A stretch of 64,000 nt of DNA from Achatina immaculata (Eukaryota > Mollusca > Gastropoda > Stylommatophora > Achatinidae), in assembly GCA_009760885.1 (NCBI GenBank), contig CM019704.1, forward strand, positions 14,634,929 through 14,698,928, given 5' to 3'. Below are positions 1 to 11,400 of this stretch, piece by piece (the stretch's first letter is position 1; each line of letters starts with the position of its first letter). The notes beneath the pieces are model-generated. The model searched no databases, was not told the origin of the DNA, and worked only from the letters and a program-made list of their open reading frames with translations. Position numbers and translations under genes: made by a program.

Positions 1-312
1 TCAAGTGATGTTATGCCCACTAAATTGTCTTCTCTTAACAATGTCCTCTTTAGAGTTTCACGTGGTCGACCTCTTTTTCTTCGGCCTGTTGTGCTCCAAT
101 TGACTGCTTGTTTTTGGTATTTTCTGATTGCTTATTCTCATCACATGGCCTACATATGTCCATCATCTTTTCTGATCACCCATGAGACAGGTTGTTGTTT
201 GCTCAACTGTCTTATCTCTGCGTTGTTCTTGAATTCGTTCCACTTTATACCAAGTATTTTCCTTAGGCATTTGTTTTCAGAAGAGTCTAATTTCTTGACT
301 ATTTCTTTAGGG
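1..312 (-). pseudogene. LINE-B 3' coding end (RTE-type), continues off left edge
   Basis: On the minus strand this repeats the 3' coding end of the local LINE-B copies at 20.8-21.4 and 25.2-25.8 kb: a segment [11 protein letters not shown], then a basic block with the motif [12 protein letters not shown]. This C-terminal region follows the reverse transcriptase in RTE-type non-LTR retrotransposons. The match stops near 312, so it is a truncated, degenerate copy. Confidence 0.75.
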
Positions 313-727
313 AAGAGAATCACTTATCAATCACTGTGCCGCAATACACAATTCTGCTTAGATAGGGTCTGTAAGTGTGTCACTAAAGTTTGTGAGAGGG
401 TCGAAAAGAAACGATTTTACTACGTTTTGTGTGTGTGTGTGTTGTGTGTGTATGTGTTTTTTTGCGATCAAATCTCCTCTTTAAAAATAGTGGTGTGCCG
501 TGGTAATGTAATCGTCTTATTCAGTGTATCGTGAGGTAGTCAGAAAATGGTTAACAATCACGAAGAAATACATTGTGCACAAAACGAACAAAAATCTTGA
601 TACGTCCTGACACATTTTCATTTACTGATCAATTAAAATTTTCCAAATAACATTCGAACAAAGGAAACACTCATGGAAGTCATAGACAGACATAGATCTC
701 ATTATAAATATGATGAATCGCGTATGG
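313..727. other. Non-coding spacer between LINE relics
   Basis: Contains a TG-rich microsatellite-like stretch (about 428-460) and otherwise AT-rich sequence. No gene, tRNA or other element was recognised. Confidence 0.5.
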
Positions 728-2335
728 ACATCATCACCATCATCAGGTGCCGTGCCGACTGGTGTTGGCTATTATGCTTCTCCACAGTACACGATCCTTC
801 ATGCAGGCCATCAGCTCAGTTGGTGATCTCCTCTCACACCATCCCGTCAGACTGTCTAGTATCATTTCTCTTGGTCTTCCTCTTGTATCTTCTTCCCTCT
901 ATTTTTCCTGTTGTCATAATATTTTCAATGCCCCCTCTTTTTATTGCATGTCCTATGAAAGTACATTGTCTCTCTTTTATTTTTTTACAAGATTTTTTTG
1001 TCTCTCCAGCTCTTCTCATACATTCTTCATTAGTTATTTTTATTGTCCAGGGGATTCGCAACATTCTTATAATAAATCACATTTCTGCTGCTTCCAATGA
1101 CTTTTGTGTAGACTTGCCTATTGTCCATGATTCACTTCCATATAACAAGATAGGTTCAATATAGCATTTTAGGACTCGTTTTCTAACATTCATTGATAAG
1201 GATGTGTTGGCTAATATGCTTCTCATTCTCTGAAATGCAGTCTTTGCTTGGCCTATTCTGTTCCTAATTTCTGTTCTGCATTTCCCATCTGAAGTTATTA
1301 CTGCTCCAAGGTATTTGAATTTCTGCACCTGCTTTAGAACAGTTCCGTTTAATTTTATACTGCATGTTGGTGGATTCTGTTTCTTAGATACAATCATAAT
1401 CTCTGTCTCTGTAAAGCTTTTCTGTTCACTTCCTTTAGCGACTTTATCCAAGAGATTCTGCAGGTCTTGTTGGCTCTCAGCCATCAGTACTGTGTCGTCA
1501 GCATACCGAAGGTTGTTAATATTACATCCTCCAATTTTTATACCTGGTTCTGTGATGATCGTTCTTAAAATAACCTCGCTGTAAAGAGAAAAAAGGTCTG
1601 GAGATAGTACACATCCTTGTCGCACCCCTTGTTTTATAGGTTGATATTTTCCAGTTCTATTTTCAACTCGAATTGCTGCTTCTAGCTGCCAGTACAGATG
1701 TTTTACAATCCTCAGGTCTTTGGCGTCTATATTGATGTCTTCAAGCATTTTAATAATTTCATTACGTTTCACCTTGTCGAATGCCTTTGTGTAATCAATG
1801 AAGCATAAGTAAAGATCTTGTACTTCTAAAGCTCTTTTTGTTAGTGTTCATAAAACATAAACGGCATTGAGTGTTCCCTTTCCTTCAACAAATCCAAACT
1901 GTTCATCTGATATTTCCATTTTTATCTTTTTCCTTGCTCTTCTCATAATAATTCTCAGAAGTAGCTTCGTTATGTGACATGAGAGGCCGATAGTCCGGTG
2001 GTCATCACATTCCTTTGCACCTGGTTCTTTGGTAGTGCTGTAAACGTGGATTTAAGCAGGTCACTGGGCATATAACTAATGTTGTAAATGTCATTCAGTA
2101 ACCTGGTTATTATTTGTATTCCTATCTCCTCTAGCGCCTCTACTTCTTCTATTGTTATATTATCAGGCTCAGTCGCTTTTCTTTTCTTCATGTGTTTGAT
2201 GGCATCTATGATTTTATCTACAAGTATTGGTGGTCCATCACAGTTTTCAGTATCTGGTGTTAATTCTGGTCTTTCTCCTTCATATAGCTCACCGATGTAC
2301 TCTATCCACCTGTCCACAATGTCTTCTTTTTCCCA
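728..2335 (-). pseudogene. LINE-A reverse transcriptase relic (RTE-type)
   Basis: Minus-strand non-LTR retrotransposon, 5'-truncated. From 5' to 3' one can read the linker before RT (1970-2317, with KATEPDN), RT box A (FIDYTKAFDKV, near 1770-1800), box B (QGVRQGCVLSP), box C (YADDTVLM) and the thumb (FKYLGAVITSDGK, SWTIGKST), followed by a 3' region to a (GAT)n tail near 728-745. A frame break near 1845-1960 and lack of the endonuclease make it inactive. RT and target-primed integration are the family role. Two further pieces of this family lie at 40.5 and 42.5 kb. Confidence 0.85.
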
Positions 2336-2435
2336 TTAACATTTTACCTTGTTTTGATTTCAGGCATCCTGTGGTATATTTTGTCTTCCTGCATGTGCGT
2401 TCATTAATTCGTTTGTGCATGTTTTTGTTGTCTTT

Positions 2436-2439
2436 ATTA

Positions 2440-2487
<48 letters not shown>
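2436..2487. repeat. (CT)n microsatellite
   Basis: CT dinucleotide run with one interruption. It coincides with the 3' tail of LINE-C (GA on the LINE sense strand), so it probably grew from that tail. Confidence 0.9.
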
Positions 2488-2489
<2 letters not shown>

Positions 2490-4675
2490 CCTTAAGTGCC
2501 CAGGGCACATGGGGCTTCCGCAAGGATTTTCCACAAATGCCTATCCTTTGCCTTTTTTTCTGCTCTTGCCCAGATGAGCCCTTTATTGCTCAACATCCTT
2601 TCTCTTGTTCTTCTCCATGTCTCTTTTGGTCTACCCTTACTTCTGTTCCCCTGTGGTGTCCATCTTAGTGCTATTTTTTGGTAGTGAGTTGTCAGTCATT
2701 CGGAGCACATGTCCCAACCATCGCCAGCATCTTTCCTCAATAATTGCTGTCAGTGACTTCATCTGCATTTCTGCCAACAAGATGTTATTTCGTATGGTGT
2801 TTGGCCAAAATATTTTTCTAATTCTTCATAAACATTTAGTCTGGAAAGAATCCTACTTGTTTTATATGGTCTTTGTGATTTTCCAGCATTCACTTCCATA
2901 GAGTAGTACGCTTTAAGCATTAAATATACTGATTTTTTTATTTATGCTTAGTTTTTTAGATTTCCATATAGTCTGCAGTACTGCAAAAGCCTGGTTTGCT
3001 CTAGTAAGTCTGCTGTTGATGTCCTCTGTGCTGTCTCCATTTTCTACTACTCTGCTGCCAAGGTATACAAATTCGTTGACCTCCTTCACTAACTTGCTAT
3101 CTACTCTGAGGGCATTTCTGTTCACATTTTGCTTCATTAACTTTGTCTTTCCTACGTTGATCTTTAGTCCTACGTTGTTTGCATTCTGAGTTAGCTTGTT
3201 TATTTTATCTTGCATATTTTTGTGGCTGCTTGATAGTAGACAAATGTCATCCACAAAGTCAAGGTCCTCCAGCACTGTGTCAAGGGTCCATTGTAATCCT
3301 CTGCATTTGTCTGATGTCTTTCATTAACCAGTCTACTACCAAGATAAATAATGTTGGTGATAGTACACATTCCTGCTTCACTCCTGTTTGTACCCTAAAG
3401 CTGCTGGAGGTATGTTCTCCACAGATCACTTTGCACTGAAAACCTTCATACAGGTCTTTGATTACATTCACTATTTTATGGGGGAGGCCATGCCATCTTA
3501 GGATTTTCCACAGTGCATCTCTGTTGACACTGTCAAAGGCTTTCTCAAAATCTATAAACAATGCATATGTTGTGCTATGCCACTCATTTGCTTGCTCTAA
3601 TATTTGTCTAAGTACAAATATGTGGTCTATGAATAATCTTCCTCTCCTAAATCCTGCCTACTCTTTCCAAAGTTTTCCCTCAAGTGCTGGTACAGTTCTG
3701 TTGATGATTATTCTGCAAAACACTTTACTGGTGAGTGGCAGGAGGGTAATGCCTCTCCAGTTCCCGCAATCTCTGAGGTCACCCTTCTTTAGTAGTTTTA
3801 CTATTAGGCCAGTTTTCCACTCTGGAGCTTTTTCTAGATCCCAAATTTGTTGTAGTATCCAGCAAAGTTGTTTTGGTGTTTCTGTTTCTTCTGCTTTCAA
3901 CATCTCAGCAGTCACTTCATCTTCACCTGGTGCCCTGTCTAATTTTAGCTTCTTTATCGCCTCCTTTACTTCACTTATTGTTATTGGTCCTGTATTGATG
4001 TTTAGTTCCATTTTTGCTTCAGGTATGTCTATTGTTTGTGCTGTTTGTGTTCTGTTTAGTAGGGTGTTAAAGTGTTCCCTCCATCTTTCAATTTTTTTCT
4101 CTTTTTCCACTGACCAGATGTCCCTTATGTGTCCTTACTGCACTTTCACATCTTGTGCTGAAGTTACCTGTCATCTGCTTTGTGATTTTATATATGGTTT
4201 TCATGTCATTTGTATATGCTGCTTTCTCTGCTGCTTCTGCTAAATTATCACAGTATTGATGTTTATCTTGACAGCATGATTCCTTCACTTCCTTGTCTTT
4301 TTGCGCATAATTACTTAAAACTTGTTCTTTAAGCCTTTGTGATATGGCATTCAGTAATTTTTTTCTCGACTTCTTTTCTTTGCTCTATCTTTTCCCATGT
4401 GGTCTTGCCTATCCATTCCTCTTTTCTCCATTTCCGATATCCCAGCACCTCTTTGGCTGTTTCCTGTAGTGTTTTACTGAACTCTAGTACGGGCATTTCT
4501 GCTTCGTCTTGTAGGACACTGAAGTAGTTCTTAAGTACTATTGAGAATTCATTCCTTGTTTGCTGGTCTTTCAGTTTTCTTGTATCAAAACTTATCTTTC
4601 TGTGTTCTCCGATTGTGGCTTCCCTTAATTTTAGTTTTATTTTTGCTACCAGAAGGTTGTGATCACAGGCGCGGA
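2488..4675 (-). pseudogene. LINE-C reverse transcriptase relic (RTE-like), longest copy
   Basis: Minus strand. 5' to 3': the end of an endonuclease domain (CDHNLLVAKIKLKLR at about 4640-4675), a basic linker, RT motif 1 (GNWRGITLLPLTSKVF, near 3740-3790), box A (FIDFEKAFDSVNRDALW), box B (QTGVKQECVLSP, with GC changed to EC), box C with FVDD instead of the usual (F/Y)ADD, then VYLGSRV and a 3' non-coding tail ending in (GA)n. Several frame breaks (about 3275, 3565-3655, 4110, 4290-4330) mark it as dead. The endonuclease N-terminal part is missing. Confidence 0.85.
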
Positions 4676-4915
4676 CCAACTGGCGGTAGTCTCAGAGAGC
4701 GAGGTGGGGTAGTAGGTGGCTCTACTACTATAAAGTGCCTCATGTGCTCAGTGAAGGGAATACCAGGCAGGTAAGAGGCGCCTTAAAACCTCTCGCTCCC
4801 ACTGCCCTGTGGGTAGGACAGGGAGTCCAAAGACTAGCAGAGGATCTGTACACGAAACGACAGAAGGCAACAGGAAACCACTGTTTTAGTTCCCAAGAAC
4901 AATTAGGCTTATTCA
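4676..4915 (+). mobile_element. Possible LINE 5' UTR fragment
   Basis: A GC-richer block abutting the truncated LINE-C. Its order (GTAAGAGGCGCC, then a run ending in AGGCAACAGGAAACCACTG) resembles the 5' leader of RTE elements, as in LINE-E at 17.95-18.3 kb. The resemblance is general and it may belong to another element. Confidence 0.35.
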
Positions 4916-5036
4916 GCGTATGAACAGTCAAACATAAAAGTCTAAAAGACCAATTCAAGGAAATAAAATGCATTTCACACATCAGAAACAGCTGTCTGCC
5001 TTACTCGAGAATATCTTTGGTGAGAAGAAGCATCTG

Positions 5037-5056
5037 GGGGGGGGGGGGGGGGGGGG
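5037..5056. repeat. Poly-G run (about 20)
   Basis: Uninterrupted G run on the + strand. Other long C/G runs in the window lie near 6849, 9222, 10140 and 50787. Such runs are prone to length error in assembly. Confidence 0.9.
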
Positions 5057-5301
5057 AATCATTAGCATACTTGAAAATAGTATCAAAATCAGAAGTAACA
5101 TCTAACACCATCTTCCTTAAAAACCTCACTGAAGATTATGGTAAGAGCTACTATTTAGTGAAAGATTTCCTTATAATTTCAACTTCTTTTTCAATGACAC
5201 GGCACTGTGTCTGTTGCTGTTTTTTTTTTTTATTTTAAAAACACAACTGGAAGTTTGGGGTTTACTTGTGACACACCTGACTGCAAACAAACATGTCCTA
5301 C

Positions 5302-5403
5302 CTCAAGCAGGTGGGCTGTCACTGGTCGCCAGAGTACTTCCACACGGCCCAGGTTCACCAATCCGCTCTCTAGAAGTTTTGCCACGGCAAACAGGGATGG
5401 TTC
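5302..5403 (-). CDS. MON2: MON2 exon 18 of window (last one seen)
   Basis: 102 nt, 34 codons (744-777). Acceptor CTTCAAG, donor GAG|GTAGGA. It encodes [20 protein letters not shown] followed by [14 protein letters not shown]. The next expected block (a VCQHPN-like start) was not found in 1-5300, which is filled by LINEs, so it probably lies past the left edge. Confidence 0.93.
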
Positions 5404-8400
5404 CTTGAAGAAAAGATTTTTTTTTAAAAATTGGGGAAAGCAGGTCAGTGTAACTGCATAATGCACAAAATATTAAATATCAGAACAACATTCAGTCTAA
5501 TTTGTAAAGAAAACTATAAATGATGTGAGCTGGACACTTGACATAGATACAACTTAGAAGAGGAAATACAGGAAACTGGTGTCACTAACTAGAGAAAGAA
5601 GATTAGGGATAGGGAGGAATGGAAGCCAACTTTATTTGCAGCAATGAGCCTTAATGGCTCGAAAGGCTGAAGAGGAAGAGGAAAAGGAAGAAGAAGAAGA
5701 AGGTCACTGGACTGTTAGCAAAATTTTAATTTGGGAAGCCCTTTCACCACGCCCACAAATTCAAATATTAAATTATAACAGCAATTAACCCTTTATTTCC
5801 GGCCCCATAACAGCACCCACTAAGAATAAATATCCTTTCAGGGGTTCTTTTTCTTTCAAGATTACGATCCCCCGTGGATTGCACAGTATGTCCCCATACC
5901 CACTTCACCACACTCGATACCATCTTTCATCATCGTCAAACCTATTAGGTGCCAGTATGACTTCAAGCGGTGTCAGTAGCTCGATTTTATTTTACATACA
6001 GCACAGTCCGGAGCAGAAAACGCGAACAGCAGTGGTTCCCAACTAGTGGTCGGTGGACCCCCAGGAGGTTCGTGCAATTTCCCCTGGGGGTTTGTGACAA
6101 AAACTTGAGGTCCTTTTTTTTCATTTTCAATATGAAATGTTTTGACATTTTCAAAGAATGCAGACTGGACCTTCTCTGGGTGAAGGTTTTTTTTCTGATT
6201 ATAAGAATGTTGAACCATCGCGTTCCCTTGTGATACACATACATTTGTGAACAAACGTTTTCTACATATTGTTACATGAAGAACAAGCACGGAAATCGGC
6301 TTGATGTTGATCTAGATTTGAGATGAAATTAAAAATAGGAAATACTGAACAAGATGAGGAAGCAATTATTCGGAATAAAAAGAGGACGATTTCTCTCACT
6401 ATATTTAGGTTGGTTAGTTGTCACATATTTTATATTTTGTTCATTTGTCAGATCAAGCAGAAATGCTAATGGCTGCCTATTTTTTTCTGAACTACATTAC
6501 AGTCATTTTGAAAATTCAGTCTGTAATGTGCTTTTAGTATAGTGTAGCGTTTACTCATTAAAGGTTACCCACATTTTCTGAAAAAAAAAATCTTTTGCAT
6601 TTAAAGCACATAGCTACTATACAGAAATGATGCATTTCCAAAGTATAGGGGTCTGAGTCCTGGATTTTGAAACAGCAGAGGGTATGTGGACTTTTGTCAG
6701 TTGGGAACCACTGGCAGAAAGAAAATTCTAATCTAACACTAATTTTAAAAAAAAAAAAAACATTGTTCCGATATTTCAATCCCCTTCTCTCCACATTTGG
6801 TTCTTGTACTCCCAAAGGATATGGATACCCCTACCCCCTTTTTTCTCTCTCCCCCCCCCCCCACCCCGGTAAGAACCCTTGATCTAGGCTACTAAGCAAA
6901 CGAGATTAAAGTGCTTCTCCTCTCCTGTCTATGCACTTGATCGTCCTTTCACGAGCAGAATTATATGATAAAGCAGGTTTTCATAATGCGCATGAATATA
7001 CTATGTGGTTGATCACGAAAAATCAGCCTGCCTCGTGTGCTCAGATACAAGAAGCAGGCTAGTATTTGGGCACATACGATAGGATAAGTTTGTTTCTGTT
7101 TATTATTTTTTGTGTGCCCTACACTATACTTAAGTATACAGATACACGCAAGGCAATTAAGTACAACTGTGATAACTAGTAGATTTTTTTTCCTGCCCTT
7201 TCTCCTATGACTTACTTCACTCTCGCGACAACGTGCTTTGAATTCTTGATAGTCTGGAACAAAGTTCATGTTTTTTTTCATAACAACTATTTTCAACATA
7301 CACTGAATTCTGTACAACAAATCTTCATAAGATAGACTCCCTAAATTCACATTATGCATCTTTTTCAGTTACTGGAAAACCAAGAAAATTTAACAGGGCA
7401 AAGAAATCTGTTATTTTTGTGTCGTACAAAAAAACACAGAATTTAAAAGTTTCAGTTATTTTAAAAACAGCTTTCATTAAAACGATTCACCCATTTGAAG
7501 ACTTTTTTCATTTCTATTCACGTCAGTGTTGGGTTGACCCATAACATGCCATAAATTTCTGATTTTGTCGAACTGTATTCTCTGCCGTGTTAAAGAGTAA
7601 CAGTGGGAGCTGGGGATAAAGGAATAGGCGTGGGGAGGGGGTGAGGCTGTGTGTGCGTGCGTGTGAAGAGAGAGAAATTGTTTCGCTTCATTGATCAGGG
7701 TAAAGCTTTTTGTTTCGCTTCATTGACTAGGTGTTAGTTGTAGCGAGCAGATATTTTTTAAATGTCACTGGATTTCAGTAATAATCACTTAGGGTTTTGT
7801 TTTAATCTGATATAAAATTCTGACCTTTCGGTGAAATGTAAATTTCAGCTCACAAAATTAATTAATTCTAGACAAAATTACATTTTCCTTTCTTCTCCCG
7901 TCATTCTTCCCGAGCGTTATATCTGCTTCAGTTATATTAACTTAACAATAGAGTTTAATATACACTAATGGGCACGGAGATAAATGTGCGAGACACAGCA
8001 CAACAAACAGAGCTGGCCAAGATGGTTTCTTTTTATCTATAACAGATTGCTACGTTCACCCAGAAAGCCCATAGAGGGCATAAATTTTGTCGAGATGTCT
8101 GTTTCTTGTCCGCACTTCAAGACACGAAGAAGGCCCAAGAGATTCAGTTATTCTTGTCAACTACTGACGCCAACATCATCGCTGAACACAACAACCATCT
8201 CCTTAGTCCTATTTCCCCATAAAACAGCAACTACAACCTTTGCCCAACGATGGTGGAGTATACAAAGAATAAAATAAACAGATGAATCCGATTCTGGACG
8301 CTGGCCCTGGTGCTGAAAGGTTCATCTGATATGCAAATTTCCGTCTCACTGAGAATGTAAATAAGCTCGAGGAGATTTCAAAATCTAATAAAAGTAACTT

Positions 8401-11400
8401 GAGCAAAAACTCACACTGCGCTCCCCGCGCCGTGAGGCTCTGTTAGTGTCACTTAATTATACTGTAAAATAGCTGGAGGACTAAAGGATAAAGGAAGAGC
8501 GGTGACAACACGAAGAAATAGACAACAAGCTGAAGTGACAATGTTGTATGTCACAAGAACAAGCTGAAGTGAAGGTGTTACCTATCAGAAAAACAACTTG
8601 AAATGGAGAATGTTCTATAAGATTTTTCTCCTCGTTCTTGGAGATTGGTTGACAGCTCATCTGTCCTTTTACTTGGTCTGCTTGACAGCCCATCTGTCCT
8701 TTTGATTGGTCTCCTAATACAAACGAACCCTCAATATTATCACCTCAGTTAACCAACACCATGCATGACGTTTGTCCAACTTTCATGGACGTTCAGAAAT
8801 CCTACAGAAAAGGGAAAAGAACTGTTTGAAATGTTCAAACTCTTGCCATTGTATCTTACACAACAAGGCAGTGTTTGTTTTTATTTTGCTTTTCTCTTGT
8901 CTGCATTTCTAGTTTCATCTCCAAGTAACTGAACTTGAGATTATGTTTCTGCTGAAATGACACAGAAGTACGAGTGTCACTTTGCGCGGGAAGTAGATAG
9001 TCGTGGCTGCCCTGAATACTCGGACCAGTTTAACGGAAGAAAACTTGAGTGCAGCCTTTATCCCTAAAGACAGTTTATTTCTTGTTGGCCTGTAGTAACT
9101 CAGGATAAACGCCATGTTTTAAAGGCACTGAAAAGTGCGCTGATAACCTACTTTGTCCTTCATCAACTGCCAGTTGTGTATGAAATGTAATCCAGTGTGA
9201 GCAGATAATCTGTTTTCTACCCCCCCCCCCCCCCGAAAAAGTATGTTCTCAACACACAGTGCGAGTACTCTCACATAAAGCGGGATCGATTCCCGCTGCC
9301 TTCAGTAGGATAACTGTCAGTATCGACTATGTCAGTCTTATCTTCGGAGAACATGCCAGACCCCACCCTGCTGCCCTGGCCAAAATAATAAACAACAGTC
9401 TGTTTTCTGTCAACACCATAAGGTAGCGGGACCAGGTCTGGGTAAGCCCTGATTCCGCTGACCTTGAGAAACCGCGAATATCCTTTCGATCATAAACAAC
9501 CCTCACCCTTTCTTCCTTATGATGAATTCCCTAATAAATATGTGCAAAATGTTCGGCTGCGCTTCCCTTCGATCTCCTTCTAAACAATTGATATAATAAC
9601 CTTCCAAAGTAACGTATATAAATATTCTATCAATCAATTACCTATTTTCGTCTTCGTACCAGCCCCTTCGTTAGACTACTATTTACCTCTGCACAAATAA
9701 AGGTGATTGATTGACTGACTGATTGACTGTTTATATGAGTGCAATTAATAGAGCCGCCCATGATTTATAATTATGTTTGTGTAAGAGTTATTATAGATCT
9801 GTGAGGGTATGGCGACATGTGTGATATGTGTGCTCAAACGTTCGCTCAGAATAAATATAATTACTCTTGCCTTGCAAATATCAGGAGGGTTTTTGTTGCA
9901 CATTCTCTCTCTATCTTTCACACACACACATACACATACGTAGGAAAAATCATACGGCTCTCTCTCTTCCTAGCATTCTCTTACTGGAGAAATCTTTCTT
10001 TCATTCTTTCTTTCTTTCTTTTCCTCTCCCTCTCTCTCTCTCTCTCTCTTACACACATAGCAGAAAACATGTGGCTCTCTCTCTCTCTCATTCACTCTCT
10101 AATGTAAAGTATCCAATCATTCTTTCAAAGAACACTAGCCCCCCCCCCCCCCCAATCAAAACAAAAACAAACAAACTAACATTTATCCATCAATCCATCT
10201 GTATATCTATGTATGAATCTTATCACCTAGACATAAATACACCAAAACATCAAAACTACAGCAACTCAAGCACCTGCTTCATATTAGATATCTCTATCCA
10301 TTCCTGCTTCCTTCTTTCATCCATCCATCCACCTGTAAATAATCATGCAATATCCATTCTCTAATCCACTTATCCTGGCACTCATCCACTTATCCTGGCA
10401 ATCAACTATCAATGCATTCGTTCTTTCGTGTGAAACAGTGGTTTTCACATTGGGGGAAACCATGGAGCAATGATGGAAAAAGGGAGCACCAGCAGCAGCG
10501 GGGCAACAGAAAAAAGACTGAGTGAAAAATGTGTGTGTGTGTGTGGGGGGGGGGAGGGGGGAATTAGATGCTATCAATGTAGCCTGGAACTCAAGGGGGC
10601 ATCAACCCTGAAAAGTTTAGTTACTACTGATCTAAATGTACATCCACATATACAAACATCTGACCTGCTACATCCAGGAACCACTCTCTTCTAAATGTAC
10701 ATCCAGATATGTAACTGTAACCAGAGACTGATAATCTCTGGGCATTCCCATATGTGATCGCCTTCCTATCCAACACCCACTGAAGCGTGCGCCTGCTGAT
10801 GGAGCCAGTCACACAATGATTGAGGGTAACATGCTAAACTATTTCTTTCAGAAAAACGTCCACTTTCCCTCTTTTCTCCCAATTCGATCATTCGCCTGAT
10901 GTGGTTGTCGTCCTCCATACGCAGCCTATCCAACATGGCTCTTGCATTCTTCTCCTTGTCCAGTCTTAGGGTGCCCTGAATTAATGCCATGCCTGCCAAT
11001 TTGTCAGCTTTCTTGTTGCCTCTGACTCCCGCATGACCCGGCTGATATCCATGTCAAACTAGATAACCGAGAGCCCTCTAGAAGCTGGATCCACTCCCTG
11101 CGGAAGAAATGTCTCTCGATTCTCCGTAACATGCTTTGAGAGTATGTTACAATGACACCATGTTAGTCACCCTGCTCCACCTACAAGAAAATTTACTGAA
11201 TATTTAAGACAAAGTATTTGCTCAGCTCCAGCTTGCTACATATGTGCTCATTCTTGTGCATGTGCATGTGACATCCTGTGTCTTATTTCCAAAATCTTAA
11301 AGCATGGTATCATTAAAAGGTATTCATATAGTATCATACCATGAAACTGATGTTGTATCATACCAAAATATTCACGTGGGATCATATCAAAGTATTCACA

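Noticed and set aside
2227..2577. Open frames with Ser/Leu or Arg/Glu repeats
   Set aside because: They translate the (CT)n microsatellite and antisense LINE sequence.
1..4915. The next MON2 exon after exon 18
   Set aside because: Only LINE relics are readable here; no VCQHPN-like block with splice sites was seen.
5970..6290. Open frames on both strands inside the hAT MITE
   Set aside because: No transposase motif; overlapping frames in a short non-autonomous element.
10766..10999. A host RNase H or coiled-coil protein gene
   Set aside because: [17 protein letters not shown] followed by a basic tail is the LINE RNase H end, with a frameshift just upstream.
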